From positions 64,614,263 to 64,678,262 of the forward strand of contig OY759262.1 in NCBI GenBank assembly GCA_963662155.1: a DNA stretch of 64,000 nucleotides, read 5' to 3'. Under the pieces are notes generated by a model. It was not told the origin of the DNA. It ran no database searches and saw only the letters and a list, made by a program, of their open reading frames with translations. The position numbers and the translations under genes are program-made. This DNA comes from Lamellibrachia columna (lineage: Eukaryota > Annelida > Polychaeta > Sabellida > Siboglinidae). Numbering within the stretch: position 1 is the stretch's first letter; each line of letters starts with the position of its first letter. This document shows, piece by piece, positions 1 to 11,301 of the stretch.

Positions 1-354
1 ATATATTGGGTTGTTGAGGAGGATGAGACAGGGAGGGGGTTGGGAGATGGGAAACACGGGAGAGACAGTGGGAGAGTTGATTGTTAGGAGCAAGGAACAG
101 ATGGTGAGGAGGTAGGTAAGGAAATGGAGGAGGCAGAGGGGAGATGGGAGAGGGGGGTCCACCAGGCACTTTTAGTACAGTTTCATAAGGTCAAGAGTTA
201 ACTACCTCGAAACATGAAACTGTTCCTCTAATTTGTTCATGATTCTAATTCAGCTTGGCTACTAGTGGTGTTGTTTCCTCAAAGGTGTCTGTATTATGGT
301 GCATGAACTAGTGCCCTTCCTCATGCAATGACATTGCATCGTATGAACACGAAT
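1..354. other. Purine-rich stretch then unique sequence
   Basis: Bases 1-165 are strongly G/A-rich on the plus strand (GGGAGG and GAGGAG words); the rest shows nothing recognisable. Confidence 0.6.
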
Positions 355-562
355 GGTGCTTGTGCTGAATGCAAAAATGTAGCGGTGCCAGTGCTTAGTG
401 CATTAATGTAGCGGTGCCAGTGATTGGTGTATTAATGTGGTGGTGCCAGTGCTTAGTGCATTAATGTGGTGGTGCCAGTGCTTAGTGCATTAATGTGGTG
501 GTGCCAGTACTGGGTTCATTAGTGTGGCAGTGCCAGTGCTGAATGTGGGTGGTGCCACAGTG
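355..562. repeat. Minisatellite, 29-bp unit, about 7 copies
   Basis: The unit contains GGTGGTGCCAGTGCTTAGTG plus CATTAATGT. Outer copies are more diverged than the middle ones. Confidence 0.9.
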
Positions 563-844
563 GTGCCAGAGTGTTGCCAGCCCGGTGCTGCCTGAAACCT
601 GCAATTATTTGTATGTCTCTGAGAGTCTCTGAGAGTCTCAGCCCTCTCACATCTCAAGCTGTCTTGTTGACTGATCACTGCCCCCAGCGCTGGCTATATG
701 ACACTGTGTGACATGGGGAATGACAGTAATTGGTCACCCCGCCCCTTGTCTGTCACCCTGTGATGGATGACTAGGGCAGCCAAGGAGACACGGATAAATA
801 AACACAGGTTCCCAGACTGGGTCCAAGGCAGGTACAACCAGGTG

Positions 845-1240
845 TCAAACTGACCAGGTACATGAGTGATCACTGCATAGGTGTACACATGATAAAGTAC
901 ATGATTATGTACACTAACGAACAACTGATCAGGTGCATAGGTATGCACATGATCAGGTGTATGTTTGTACAAATGGACAGGTGTACAGGTATACAACTGA
1001 TCAGGTGTACATGTGTATAATTCATCAAATGTACATACGTACAACTGACCAGGTGTGCAAATGTACTACATGTGTACAACTGACCAGGTGTGCAAGTGTA
1101 CTACATGTGTACAACTGACCAGGTGTGCAAGTGTACTACATGTGTACAACTGATTGAACTGGTGCACATCTGTACAACTAATAAAGTGTACAGGTGTACA
1201 ACAGATCATGTGTACAGTAGATCATTGGTACAACTGATCA
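845..1240. repeat. Degenerate minisatellite, 35-bp unit
   Basis: The best units, at 1041-1150, contain ACAACTGACCAGGTGTGCAA with period 35. The flanking copies are strongly diverged variants built on GTGTACA and CTGATCAGG words. Confidence 0.85.
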
Positions 1241-1382
1241 CACACATCACTAAATCATGTGTGGCGTATGCAGACATTTCATATGAGTTCGCTATATAAA
1301 TGATTAACTGACTACATACAGTGATGAATTTATTTTACTGGAAATATATTTGAGTGCTTCGTAAAGAAGTTGTGATGGCATT

Positions 1383-1445
1383 GTAAGGAACAGGTCAGCT
1401 GGGGGATGTCAAATGTGAAGAGTTTTGAGCAGTCCTAAGGACCAG
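1383..1445 (+). mobile_element. SINE family 1, 3' body fragment
   Basis: AAGGAACAGGTCAGCTGGGG then GAGTTTTGAGCAGTCC matches the body tail of the copies at 7015 and 44100 (GGAACAGGTCTGCCAGGGG ... CTTTGAACAGTCC). No tRNA head remains. Confidence 0.6.
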
Positions 1446-1620
1446 ATAGTTTGTTATACAAAGAACAAACTTTTACCTCTATGAGTGAACATTGAAAAGA
1501 ATATAAACATTTTGATTTTGCCTGATCCTGTGTAACCACCAGACAAGGTCTAAGAAGATGTGATACATATTGGCTGAACTGCATGGATTAAAGTTGCTGT
1601 TTCACCTCTTCGGTTAAAGC

Positions 1621-1644
1621 AGAGGGATTATGCGTAATCCCTCT
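1621..1644. repeat. Perfect hairpin, 10-bp arms, 4-base loop
   Basis: AGAGGGATTA, TGCG, TAATCCCTCT. It lies between two diverged copies of a motif starting GTGATACATATT (1560 and 1675). Confidence 0.8.
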
Positions 1645-2535
1645 ATCCATTTGACTGATGGGCCCTAGGAAATGTGATACATATTTGCCGGAACTCCAAG
1701 GATCAAAGTTGACTGTTTTATTTCTTTGTTTTATAAACAAGCAGTACCATAACAAAATCTATTGCCACTTGAGATTTGACCTGTTTGATTGACAGAGCCA
1801 TTCAGATTGAGCCAGGTTGTAAATACTGCAGGCATCAGTCTTTGGAAACCTTTTGATAATTTGTATTCTACTTCCTCCAAACGATGTGTTTATTTATAAA
1901 GCTGACATGACATGCACATAGCTCTGCGGAGGGTGTAGAAGCTTCCTTGTGAGTGTGGGGGGGTCTCTTATCTTGGGGCGTGGCCTCTAGGGCTAGGAGT
2001 GTTTATAAGCTGGCCCTGTCCAGTTGGGTTGTTATATGTTGTGGTGGACAGATCTGGCATTTTGTTCCTGTTCAAGATAAACAAATGAAGTGCGAATGAG
2101 TTGTAAGGATCTGCTTTCAAGAGTGACACTGGCCATAGGAGGTACGTGTTGTACTTACTAGAAGACCATAATAGTAAAATAAAAATGTTTTCCCCATAAA
2201 CATGAAAATATATTTCTCTATCTAACTGATTTTTAGGAGCACTTGTTATTAGTTTTTAAAAACAAGAGAAAGACAAATAAAATCTATGCATTTTTTAGAT
2301 GAATCTAAGGCCTTTAATAGAGTGAAACATTGTATCCTATTTCAGAAATCGATTGACTGGGTGTGCCTGGATATACTGTTAGACTGCTTATACATTGGTA
2401 CTCTAATCAGACTATTGTCAGGCGATTTATCTGAACATTTTGGTGTTACAAATGGTGTGACACAAGGAGGGATACTTTTGCTATATCTATTTAATAATAT
2501 ATGTATAATTATGTATAAATATATGTGTGTGTAAA

Positions 2536-2538
2536 TCA

Positions 2539-2573
<35 letters not shown>

Positions 2574-2655
2574 AATATATATATAATGTTTGAGTTACCT
2601 ACAACACACCCTGTATCACATTTGTTTAATGCTTGGTGGTTAGATCATCCATATA

Positions 2656-2732
<77 letters not shown>

Positions 2733-2810
2733 ATGTTTGAGTTACCTATCTTTAATGCTATGGTTAGACCATCCATATATATTAAAGGTAGGTAACTCAA
2801 ACATTATTCA
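2536..2810. mobile_element. TA-rich inverted-repeat (MITE-like) insertion inside the LINE RT
   Basis: A perfect 19-bp inverted repeat, TAATGTTTGAGTTACCTAC at 2584-2602 and its complement at 2788-2806, brackets a core of about 185 bp. The core is mostly (TA)n at 2651-2730 plus an internal direct copy of the arm at 2733-2747. A second short motif, TGGTTAGA(T/C)CATCCATATAT, occurs at 2638 and 2761. The element sits exactly where the RT frame breaks between NGVTQGG and YADE. Target-site duplication is not evident because the flanks are AT-rich. Confidence 0.6.
2541..2730. repeat. Two (TA)n microsatellite tracts
   Basis: Tracts at 2541-2586 and 2651-2730, within or beside the inverted-repeat insertion in the LINE RT. 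Confidence 0.95.
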
Positions 2811-3035
2811 TCATATATGTATGCCGATGAGCTGGTAATTTTGTCTCCGGCTGCATCAGGGTTAACTGATCTGATCTGATGCAGGTATGTGGGTCATGTG
2901 GGGTGAACCATGATGTTAAATACAACTCCAATAAAAGTGCTGTTCTGGTTTGCAAAAGCAAATACATAAAAAAAATTAGATGTCATCTAAGATAAATGGT
3001 GAAATCATAAAAGAATATATATTATTTCCTGCCCT

Positions 3036-3840
3036 ACCCAGCTGTACCTCTAGGAGGTTTGTCCTGGTCCACCCAGCTGTACCTCTAGGAGGTTGTCCTG
3101 GTCCACCCAGCAGTATCTCTATGAGGTTGTCATGTCCCACCCAGCTGTACCTCTAGGAGGTTGTCCTGGTCCACCCAGCTGTACCTCTAGGAGGTTGTCC
3201 TGGTCCACCCAGCAGTATCTCTATGAGGTTGTCATGTCCCACCCAGCTGTACCTCTAGGAGGTTGTCCTGGTCCACTCAGCTGTACCTCTAGGAGGTTGT
3301 CCTGGTCCACCCAGCTGTACCTCTAGGAGGTTGTCCTGGTCCACCCAGCTGTACATCTAGGAGGTTGTCCTGTCCCACCCAGCTGTACCTCTAGGAGGTT
3401 GTCCTGTCCCACCCAGCTGTACCTCTAGGAGGTTGTCCTGGTCCACCCAGCTGTACCTCTAGGAGGTTGTCCTGGTCCACCCAGCTGTACCTCTAGGAGG
3501 TTGTCCTGGTCCACCCAGCTGTACCTCTAGGAGGTTGTCCTGTCCCACCCAGCTGTACCTCTATGAGGTTGTCCTGGTCCACCCAGCTGTACCTCTAGGA
3601 GGTTGTCCTGTCCCACCCAGCTGTACCTCTATGAGGTTGTCCTGTCCCACCCAGCTGTACCTCTACGAGGTTGTCCTGGTCCACCCAGCTGTACCTCTAG
3701 GAGGTTGTCCTGGTCCACCCAGCAGTACCTCTAGGAGGTTGTCCTGTCCCACCCAGCTGTACTTCTAGGATGTTGTCCTGCCCTGTCCAGCTGTACTTCT
3801 AGGGGGTTGTCCTGCCTGACCTAGTTGTATCTCTAAGAGG
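3036..3840. repeat. Minisatellite, 34-bp unit, about 23 copies
   Basis: The unit is CCCAGCTGTACCTCTAGGAG then GTTGTCCTGGTCCA. Variants alternate between CTGGTCCA and CTGTCCCA, and TCTAGGAGG or TCTATGAGG. The last two units are diverged. Confidence 0.97.
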
Positions 3841-3861
3841 TTTCCTAAACACTAACTAGGA

Positions 3862-3940
3862 GACTGTTTGGTCAACTGCTCTCTTGCGACTGTTTGGTCA
3901 ACTGCTCTCTTGCGACTGTTTGGTCAACTGCTCTCTTGCG
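3862..3940. repeat. Three tandem copies of a 26-bp unit
   Basis: GACTGTTTGGTCAACTGCTC then TCTTGC, identical in all three copies. Confidence 0.95.
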
Positions 3941-4095
3941 GTCGACCTTTTAACACTTCAGACAATGGTGGTTGGTGACCATAATAAAAATGTTTTGTGA
4001 AAAATCCTCCATGTTGTTTTGATTGAGATAGCAATTCTGTTTCTGTTGGAATTAATTTTTTTTAACATTGTTGTTTTGGACAGTTGTTAATGCCA

Positions 4096-4503
4096 TGTTG
4101 CTCATGGTTGCACATAGTTACACATGATTGCTCATGGTTGCACATGGTTGCTCATGGTTGCTCATGGTTGCACATGGTTGCTCATGGTTGTTCATGGTTG
4201 CTCATGGTTGCACATGGTTGCTCATGGTTGCACATGGTTGCTCGTGGTTGCTCATGGTTGCTCATGGTTGCACATGGTTGCTCGTGGTTGCTCATGATTG
4301 CTCATGGTTGCTCATGGTTGCACATGATTGCTCATGGTTGCACATGGTTGCTCATGGTTGCAAATGGTTGCTCATGGTTGCTCATGGTTGCACATGGTTG
4401 TTCATGGTTGCACATGGTTGCTCATGGTTGCTTATTGTTGCACATGGTTGCTCATGATTGCTCATGGCTGATCTTGGTTGCACATTATTGCTCATGGTTG
4501 CAT
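4096..4503. repeat. Minisatellite, 10-bp unit, about 40 copies
   Basis: The unit is CTCATGGTTG alternating irregularly with CACATGGTTG. Most CTC or CAC units keep the period exactly, so all three frames stay open for long distances. Confidence 0.97.
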
Positions 4504-5090
4504 ATGCAAGACAAGTCACTAGACATTTATAATATTATGTGTACTTTGTACTTGAGCAACTAAACTCTTCACGACTTATGAGAGAAAACACGACAAACGT
4601 GACTACAGTCTGATGACTTCATCTGAAATAGTCACTTCCTGAATAAGCAGCCATAAATTCTCTGGTAAACCAGGTAAAGAACACTTCCAGCACGATGTCA
4701 AATAAATCCGCATTCAATCGTGACTCTGATCATCTCGTGAAAATACCTGTGGCAGAGTTAGTAAATATTGGCAAAGGTGTTAAAGCATTGGGAAGTGCTA
4801 TCAGTGTATGGTCATAGACCGCAGTTAAGAACCTTTTAGCGCTGCTCATGTTTGTACAATCCTTGAGTTGTAGCAGTGTGAATGTTTTTTTGTTGCAATT
4901 ATATTTAAGTGCAATATGCTTTAAAAAGTTCAAAGCACTTCACAAAATTAATTAATAATGTATGAAATAACATGCATGTTTAGCAGTAGTCTTTTGTAAG
5001 ATATCTCGAATGAATGTACACAGTAAGATGGCCGTTGAATCAGATGAAGTTAAGGGCCTTGTCCAAAATCAATTTGGAATGGATTAACTC

Positions 5091-5117
5091 CACCCACCCA
5101 CCCACCCACCCACCCAC
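5091..5117. repeat. (CACC)n microsatellite
   Basis: Six tandem CACC units followed by CACGCCC. Confidence 0.95.
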
Positions 5118-5654
5118 GCCCCCATCCAAAAACACCAAAATGAAAACTTTGAGTCACTGTACACGCACTGCCAATGCAATGAGTAGAAAGCTGAAAAATT
5201 GCAAAACGTCAACTGAGAAAAACCTATCCAAAATATATATTTCCAATTTTGTTTGCGATAATCCAAGTGGACACTTGAGCCACCCATCAACATAATTTTT
5301 TATTGGATTTTTTTATATTCACAAAGATCCTTAATTGGACATTAATAACGTGGACCACCCTTGTTCAATGGTCACCTGCAGTCAGCAGTCTTTCTAAATC
5401 ACTTGATGACAGTGAATAAATTGGTGAAAAAACAGCGGAAACTGGTGTATTTTACAGCCCAACTGAGTGGTGCCAGGGAGTCGGACTGGGCTCATTAATC
5501 CCAGGAGCAGTGAGGGACAGGGATGGTTTAGTGTAATGGAAAGTGGAAGAAGTACAGTTAGTTAGGATGAGCAGTCATGCAGCTCTAGCTCGGTGCAGTA
5601 TATCAGCTACTGGACGAGCTGAGTTTAATTTATAACTGAGGAGTTTAGTTAGCG

Positions 5655-5905
5655 TTAGGTCAATAATAATAACATTAATAATACATAAACTTCTATCTCG
5701 CATAAGTCCTCAAAAACCCTAGCTCAGAATTGCATGAAAACTAAAGAGTTCGGCAATCTCGAAAACAGGTATTCAATGTTAGAGTTGCCAACAGATGGGT
5801 GAATATGCCAGGGAACTCAGGACAGAAAGCACAGTTAAAAGATAAGTCTTGAGATGACAGGTTATGTTTCCTGCTGACCTAACAGTACGACTGACAGTGA
5901 GTGAT
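5655..5905 (+). repeat. Dispersed repeat A, copy 1
   Basis: Starts with an (AAT)n-like run and ACATAAACTTCTATCTCGCA, then CCCTAGCTCAGAATTGCA, and later TATGTTTCCTGCTGACCTAA followed by CTGACAGTGAGTGA. The order matches the copies at 6490 and 13020. Autonomous parent unknown. Confidence 0.6.
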
Positions 5906-6234
5906 TGACATAACAAGTGGTGTATCTAGGATTTATAAAGGGGGAGGCTAAAGGTGAGGCTAAAGGGGGAGGCTAAAGGGGGAGGACAAGCTTAGCCACC
6001 CATTTGTTTACTGTGCTACATGGTAGTGGTGCAACAGCTTATGTAAGAAAAAAAAATCAAAAACGTTAATCTAAAGGGGGCCCTGGTCCAATGCCCCCTA
6101 AATACGCCACTGATAATAACATGTTGGTGTTGCCTGAAGACATCATGTTAATCATGGTTTCCCTTCCTTAGTTCCCTGACGGATTCATCCATCTGTTGCC
6201 AACTACCATTGTATACTGATGTTGAGACTGCCGA

Positions 6235-6330
6235 CCCCGTTGATTTGAGGCACCTCTGAGCTCAGGTTTCTGAGCATTTCGACGATAGAAGTTTTCATAC
6301 TATAACAGTCATATGATGTTGTTTACAATG
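6235..6330 (-). repeat. Dispersed repeat A, inverted fragment
   Basis: The minus strand reads AACTTCTATCGTCGAAATGC, then AACCTGAGCTCAGAGGTGCC, which is the 5' end of the family also seen at 14936 and 37446. Confidence 0.65.
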
Positions 6331-6489
6331 TTAGCACAGATGATTTCACAATCAATCATAGTCATAGTTTTAAATACAAAACATCATATCTGTACAGCCA
6401 ACGGACAAAGCAGCACTGATTAAACTGCTGTTATTTCCATCCTGATAAATGTTATCATTAACATCTCATAACATTACACAATGCAACAA

Positions 6490-6900
6490 GAAAAACTTCT
6501 ATTGAATCCTTGAGATTTCGAACTCAGCAGTGATCAAAGCCAATGGTTAGGTAATCTCAAATCAGTTTACAATATCAAGTCATCTACAGTTGAATGTATA
6601 CTCTGAGGAGCTAAGGAAGATAAGCCGGGACAAAAAGATGACACCGGAATGTTGTTATATTTCCTGCAGACTTAACACTAACAGGGAGAGAGTTCCATAG
6701 ACTTAACACTAACAGGGAGAGAGTTCCACAGACTTAACACTAACAGGGAGAGAGTTCCACAGACTTAACACTAACAGGGAGAGAGTTCCACAGACTTAAC
6801 ACTAACAGGGAGAGAGTTCCATAGACTTAACACTAACAGGGAGAGAGTTCCATATAGTTGGTGTGGCAAATGTTTTTTAACTCTGGGAACAAAGAGTAGA
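6490..6900 (+). repeat. Dispersed repeat A, longest copy, with internal array
   Basis: AAAAACTTCTATTGAATCCT followed by GAGATTTCGAACTCAGCA opens it; CTCTGAGGAGCTAAGGAAGA and TATATTTCCTGCAGACTTAA follow. The next 31 bp, which occur once at 13200 in the sister copy, are repeated six times here (6668-6853). Confidence 0.7.
6668..6853. repeat. Minisatellite, 31-bp unit, 6 copies, inside repeat A
   Basis: The unit is AGACTTAACACTAACAGGGA then GAGAGTTCCA(C/T). Exactly six units in 186 bp, varying only at the last bases. Confidence 0.97.
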
Positions 6901-7014
6901 CAACTAGATGATCAGAGGCTTTCTTGCAGGAATGAATAGTGATTCCAAGTATGTTGGTTGTTTAGATTATAGGGCATCATTAACAGTCTAACAGTTTCAG
7001 CAATCGGGTGACAG

Positions 7015-7328
7015 ATAACTGTATTTGTTATCAAGATATTAGTTGGGCTCTCAATCCAGAGAACCAGGTTTCGAATCGTCTTGCTGCCTTTTCAAAGCTT
7101 GGGTAGTTTCGTCCCAGTTTATTCAGCTGTATAGAAATGAGTACCTGGAACTACACAATGGCTGAATGGCTGAATGTTTCTCAGAGAAGTTGAGTTGGTA
7201 TTGGTGAACAGGTCTGCCAGGGGTGAAGTGTAAAGTTGAGTTGGTATTGGTGAACAGTTCTGCCAGGGGGTGAAGTGAAAAGAACTTTGAGTAGTTCTAT
7301 GGGCTGGATTCTGCGCTATATAAGAACT
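7015..7328 (+). mobile_element. SINE family 1, tRNA-derived head and body
   Basis: A B-box-like GGTTTCGAATCG lies at 7068, then the body TTCAGCTGTATAGAAATGAG at 7122, then two tandem copies of a 46-bp segment with AACAG(G/T)TCTGCCAGGGG at 7209-7280, and a tail CTTTGAGTAGTTCTATGGGC. The A box is degraded. The local duplication resembles a first step of the larger expansion seen at 44346-44528. Confidence 0.7.
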
Positions 7329-7478
7329 TTTTTATGAGACATTTTGAAAGTTTTAGAAGTTAGCCATTTTAACAGAATATTGATATAAAGGAAAATAAAA
7401 ATATCCAACCAGTAGAACACAGCTTACAAGAAATATAAATTCCTACAATGGAGGAAACGAGTTGCAACATCATTGGGA

Positions 7479-7586
7479 GATCACCTGGGGGTTAGGATCA
7501 CCTGGGGGTTAGGATCACCTGGGGGTTAGGATCACCTGGGGGGGTTAGAATCACCTGGGGGGGTTAGAATCACCTGGGGGTTAGGA
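7479..7586. repeat. Minisatellite, 17-20-bp unit, 6 copies
   Basis: GATCACCTGGGGGTTAG, with later copies having two extra G and AATCACC in place of GATCACC. Confidence 0.95.
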
Positions 7587-7994
7587 GTTGACTTGCTTAA
7601 TGATTTTGGATCTCACCTGGATGTAATGTAACGAGAAGACTGGCATGATGTAAGCATTCATTAATTCTGGATGCAAACTGGGAAATTGCAGGTCGTAACA
7701 CATAGTTTATAGCCGGTGATGAGTCAGTTTTTGGTACGTACATGTAACTATTCCTGACATCTAAAAATGTCAAATAACTTGATTTTAGAATTTGAGGTTT
7801 TTTATAGTGACTTCACATTCATGCCTTCATAACTTTATATTAAATTTCACATGATTTGCAATAATTGTTGAGGTGATGCAGTGTTTTTAATTAGTAGTTT
7901 CAGGAAGATAAGTGGATAATTAGCCTTTGGTATAATTGGTTTTAGCATAGTTAGGAAGGGTAACTTTTTGTCTAAAAAATACGTAATTTGTTCC

Positions 7995-8290
7995 ATTCAT
8001 TGATTGTCGTCTGTTAGAATGAGTCCTTTCTGATATCCAATCTACACTGATCCTTTACTAATGTTTCTTCATGTCCTCTAGTTCTACTATCGTTCTTGAG
8101 AGAGAAATGCATACTTCTATCCAAATTGTCAAAACCATTCAGTATCTTAGAAACTTCAATCTAGGGTTGTCAAACCACATTCTTTTAAGCTTTTTTCATA
8201 ATTAACGTCTCTGAGTTCTGTAATCAGTTTAGTTGATATACCACATCCTTGTGTAAGATTCAATATAATTATTTACACCATTTTTTAATG
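7995..8290 (-). pseudogene. CR1/Rex-like LINE, 3' end of ORF2, degraded
   Basis: Read on the minus strand from about 8260 downward, it gives ELRDVNYEKSLKECGLTTLD, then after a small deletion IEVSKILNGFDNLDR, then DSRTRGHEETLVKDQCRLDI, ending at a stop within the segment that should read RKYSFSQR. This matches, block by block, the C-terminal region after the RT in CR1-type LINEs (L-T-T-L-E, E-V-F-K-I-x-N-G, S-R-T-R-G-H, R-L-D-x-R-K). The same blocks occur at 42741-43145 in the opposite orientation. Confidence 0.85.
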
Positions 8291-8607
8291 TCATTGGGGT
8301 AGCTCAGGTAGTTAGCTCGGGTCCTGAGGACACCTGATGTACAGGTGGGGCCAACAGGTAACCCAATCCCAGGTTTCTCCACAGGTAGACTTGTTAGTAG
8401 ACTTCTTGGCCCCTGCTAGTGAGGAAGACAGCTTTACTGGGGAAGATATGTGTACCAACCCTGCATGGGCCTGCTCCCTGCTGCCTCCCATATCTCTCTT
8501 ACCAGTCTGTGGTCTGCTCTCTGGGATGAATCAGGGACTAATCAGGTGCACATTGGGATAGCAGCTGGGAAGATTTGGGAGAGATAGCTCCTCCTGGAAG
8601 GCAGGAT

Positions 8608-9838
8608 CATTAGTGCAGCATGGACCAGTAATAAGTAAAGGACCACTAGTGCAGAATGGACCAGTATTAAGTAGAGGACCACTAGTGCAGAATGGACCAG
8701 TAATAAGTAGAGGACCACTAGTGCAGAATGGACCAGTATTAAGTAGAAGACCACTAGTGCAGAATGGACCAGTATTAAGTAGATGACCACTAGTGCAGAA
8801 TGGACCAGTATTAAGTAGATGACCACTAGTGCAGAATGGACCAGTATTAAGTAGATGACCACTAGTGCAGCATGGACCAGTATTAAGTAGAGGACCACTA
8901 GTGCAGATTGGACCAGTATTAAGTAGAGGACCACTAGTGCAGAATGGACCAGTAATAAGTAGAGGACACCAGTGCAGAATGGACCAGTAATAAGTAGAGG
9001 ACCACTAGTGCAGAATGGACCAGTATTAAGTAGATGACCACTAGTGCAGAATGGACCAGTAATAAGTAGAGGACCACTAGTGCAGAATGGACCAGTATTA
9101 AGTAGAAGACCACTAGTGCAGAATGGACTGGTATTAAGTAGAGGACCACTAGTGCAGAATGGACCAGTATTAAGTAGAGGACCACTAGTGCAGAATGGAC
9201 CAGTATTAAATAGATGACCACTAGTGCAGAATGGACCAGTATTAAGTAGATGACCACTAGTGCAGAATGGACCAGTAATAAGTAGAGGACCACTAGTGCA
9301 GAATGGACCAGTAATAAGTAGAGGACCACTAGTGCAGAATGGACCAGTAATAAGTAGAGGACCACTAGTGCAGAATGGACCAGTATTAAGTAGAAGACCA
9401 CTAGTGCAGAATGGACCAGTATTATGTAGAGGACCACTAGTGCAGAATGGACCAGTATTAAGTAGAGGACCACTAGTGCAGAATGGACCAGTAATAAGTA
9501 GAGGACACTAGTGCAGAATGGACCAGTATTAAATAGAAGACCACTAGTGCAGCATGGACCAGTATTAAGTAGATGACTACTAGTGCAGAATGGACCAGTA
9601 TTAAGTAGATGACCACTAGTGCAGAATGGACCAGTATTAAGTAGATGACCACTAGTGCAGAATGGACCAGTAATATGTAGAGGACCACTAGTGCAGAATG
9701 GACCAGTATTAAGTAGAGGACCACTAGTGCATAATGGACCAGTAATAAGTAGAGGACCACTAGTGCACTATGGACTAGTATTAAGTAGAGGACCACTAGT
9801 GCACTATGGACTAGTATTAAGTAGAGGACCACTAGTAT
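8608..9838. repeat. Minisatellite, 36-bp unit, about 34 copies
   Basis: The unit is ACTAGTGCAGAATGGACCAG then TATTAAGTAGAGGACC. Variants: AATAAG for ATTAAG, and GAGGACC, GATGACC or GAAGACC. Two units lack bases (8965 and 9508), which breaks the minus-strand open frame there. The last copies read GCACTATGGACTAG. Confidence 0.98.
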
Positions 9839-10980
9839 ATTGTTAAGTAGCTTCCATGTACATGACAGGACCACCAGCATAGAACAGATTGTGGGGGATC
9901 ATAAATTATCTATTTAGCTACAATCAGTAGCATCTTGTAGCATGCTGAGAAAAAACCATCAGACTAGCTTGGAGAAGATATTTATGATATTTAATTTGTA
10001 GTGTTTAGTATCCCAGTCATAGGTCACAGTGAAGGCCTGTATCGCAGGGCTGTGCCATAGTAGTCCAGTCATAGTGGGATGCCTCTCATTGATAGTAACC
10101 TGTTATCCTAGTTGTCATTCACAAACATGTGGCTCCTGTGATTGGCCCACTCACAGGCACATGACCAGATGGGCCATGGCCATTACACAGCAGGGTGGAC
10201 AGGTTGTGCAGGAGTGGTCCACTGGGTGGGGTGAGAGGGTCTAGTGACTGCAGTGAGAGGGGGACAGTTGGCCAGGAAAGGTGATTTATTACTATTCCTG
10301 TGATTGTGATGTAAATCAGAGGGCAGGAACATTGGAGATCGAAGGAGGAGTCAGGAGGCAGCAGGCTATTCCCCTGGATGGGATCAACAGTGTGACTGTG
10401 TGTAGTACTGGATAGTTGCACACTTGACACTACTGTTGGCACTGTCACTTGGACACTTCTGTTGACACTTGGACACTTCATGCTGGATTAAGTCAAGATG
10501 GACCATTGAAGTTGATCTGTCCTGAGGAGTTCCCAGTGGGAACTGGCATTACCTAGAAGGTAGGAGGGAGATGGGTGGGCTGTGTGTACATCTTCCCTGT
10601 GTCAATTTCATTGATATTAATTGTGAATGTTGTGTGAACTAGATGAGCAGTGTTTCTAGGTGAGCAGTGTTTCTAGGTGAGCCTGGGTCATCTTAAATAT
10701 CCTCCAGATAAGATAACATGGTCTGTGCTGCTAACAAGATACTTGTCAGTGACTACACCACATCTGTGGTGGTTATTGGAGTGGAACACAGCTTGCTTAG
10801 AGGTGGGAAGGATAAGATAAGGATTTTATGTGGGGTGGAATATGGAGCAGATGGGGGTGAAGGGAGGGTTCTCCCTTGTTGGGAAGTACCCTACATCTCC
10901 TTGGAAACTGCCAAGGGTAACTTCAGGTTCTCCAACGGGTCCAGAAGTAGGTCCATTCCATCCAGGATAATTTTTGTTGA
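9839..10980. other. Unique sequence with no supported feature
   Basis: Somewhat less AT-rich. Contains a 17-bp doublet (TGAGCAGTGTTTCTAGG near 10643) and open frames on both strands at 10119-10481 and 10718-10993, none protein-like. Confidence 0.5.
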
Positions 10981-11219
10981 AATATATTCTTAACATATTC
11001 ATTGTTGAAGACTTCTAGTTCACCAGTGAATATATTCTTAACATATTTATTGGTGAAGACTTCTAGTTCACCAGTGAATATATTCTTAACATATTCATTG
11101 TTGAAGACTTCTAGTTCACCAGTGAATATATTCTTAACATATTCATTGGTGAAGACTTCTAGTTCACCAGTGAATATATTCTTAACATATTCATTGGTGA
11201 AGACTTCTAGTTCACCAGG
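10981..11219. repeat. Minisatellite, 48-bp unit, 5 copies
   Basis: TTCTTAACATATTCATTGTT, then GAAGACTTCTAGTTCACCAG and TGAATATA. Near-identical copies; the fourth and fifth have GGTG for GTTG. Confidence 0.97.
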
Positions 11220-11267
11220 TATTCATTGTTTTCATTGCATTTATCATGAAATATTGCAAATACCCAC

Positions 11268-11301
11268 CTTCGTATGACCTTCGTATGACCTTCGTATGAC
11301 C
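11268..11301. repeat. Three copies of an 11-bp unit
   Basis: CCTTCGTATGA in tandem. Confidence 0.9.

Larger units (their letters stand above)
2286..3035 (+). pseudogene. Non-LTR retrotransposon reverse transcriptase fragment, interrupted
   Basis: The frame at 2286-2534 reads FLDESKAFNRVKH, then NGVTQGGILLLYLF, which are the LINE RT motifs F-L-D-x-(S/T)-K-A-F-D-x-V and N-G-V-x-Q-G-G. The RT resumes at 2820 with YADELVILSPAASGLTDL, a degraded YADD catalytic box (second Asp replaced by Glu), then after a frameshift HDVKYNSNKSAVLV. Between the two halves lies a TA-rich inverted-repeat insertion (2536-2810) and the stretch expected to link the motifs is missing. The 3' end is cut by the minisatellite starting at 3036. 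It is clearly non-functional; the family is probably CR1/Rex-like but the clade is not certain. Confidence 0.85.
3941..5654. other. Non-coding, arrays plus unique AT-rich sequence
   Basis: Apart from the 10-bp minisatellite and the (CACC)n tract I see no gene, RNA or mobile element. Confidence 0.5.

Noticed and set aside
4084..4563. 159-codon frame of SWLLMVAHGC repeats
   Set aside because: 10-bp simple array, open in more than one frame.
8337..8561. Possible exon (VDLLVDFLAPASEEDS ...)
   Set aside because: A weak CCACAG acceptor and CAGGTGCAC donor exist and the peptide looks plausible, but there is no homology and phase cannot be tested against a neighbour.
8608..9838. CRISPR-like periodicity
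   Set aside because: Units are contiguous with no unique spacers, and the DNA is eukaryotic.
8542..9880. Minus-strand frames with hydrophobic ALVVLYLILVHS repeats, looking like membrane proteins
   Set aside because: The 36-bp minisatellite keeps one minus frame open; breaks coincide with units that lost bases.
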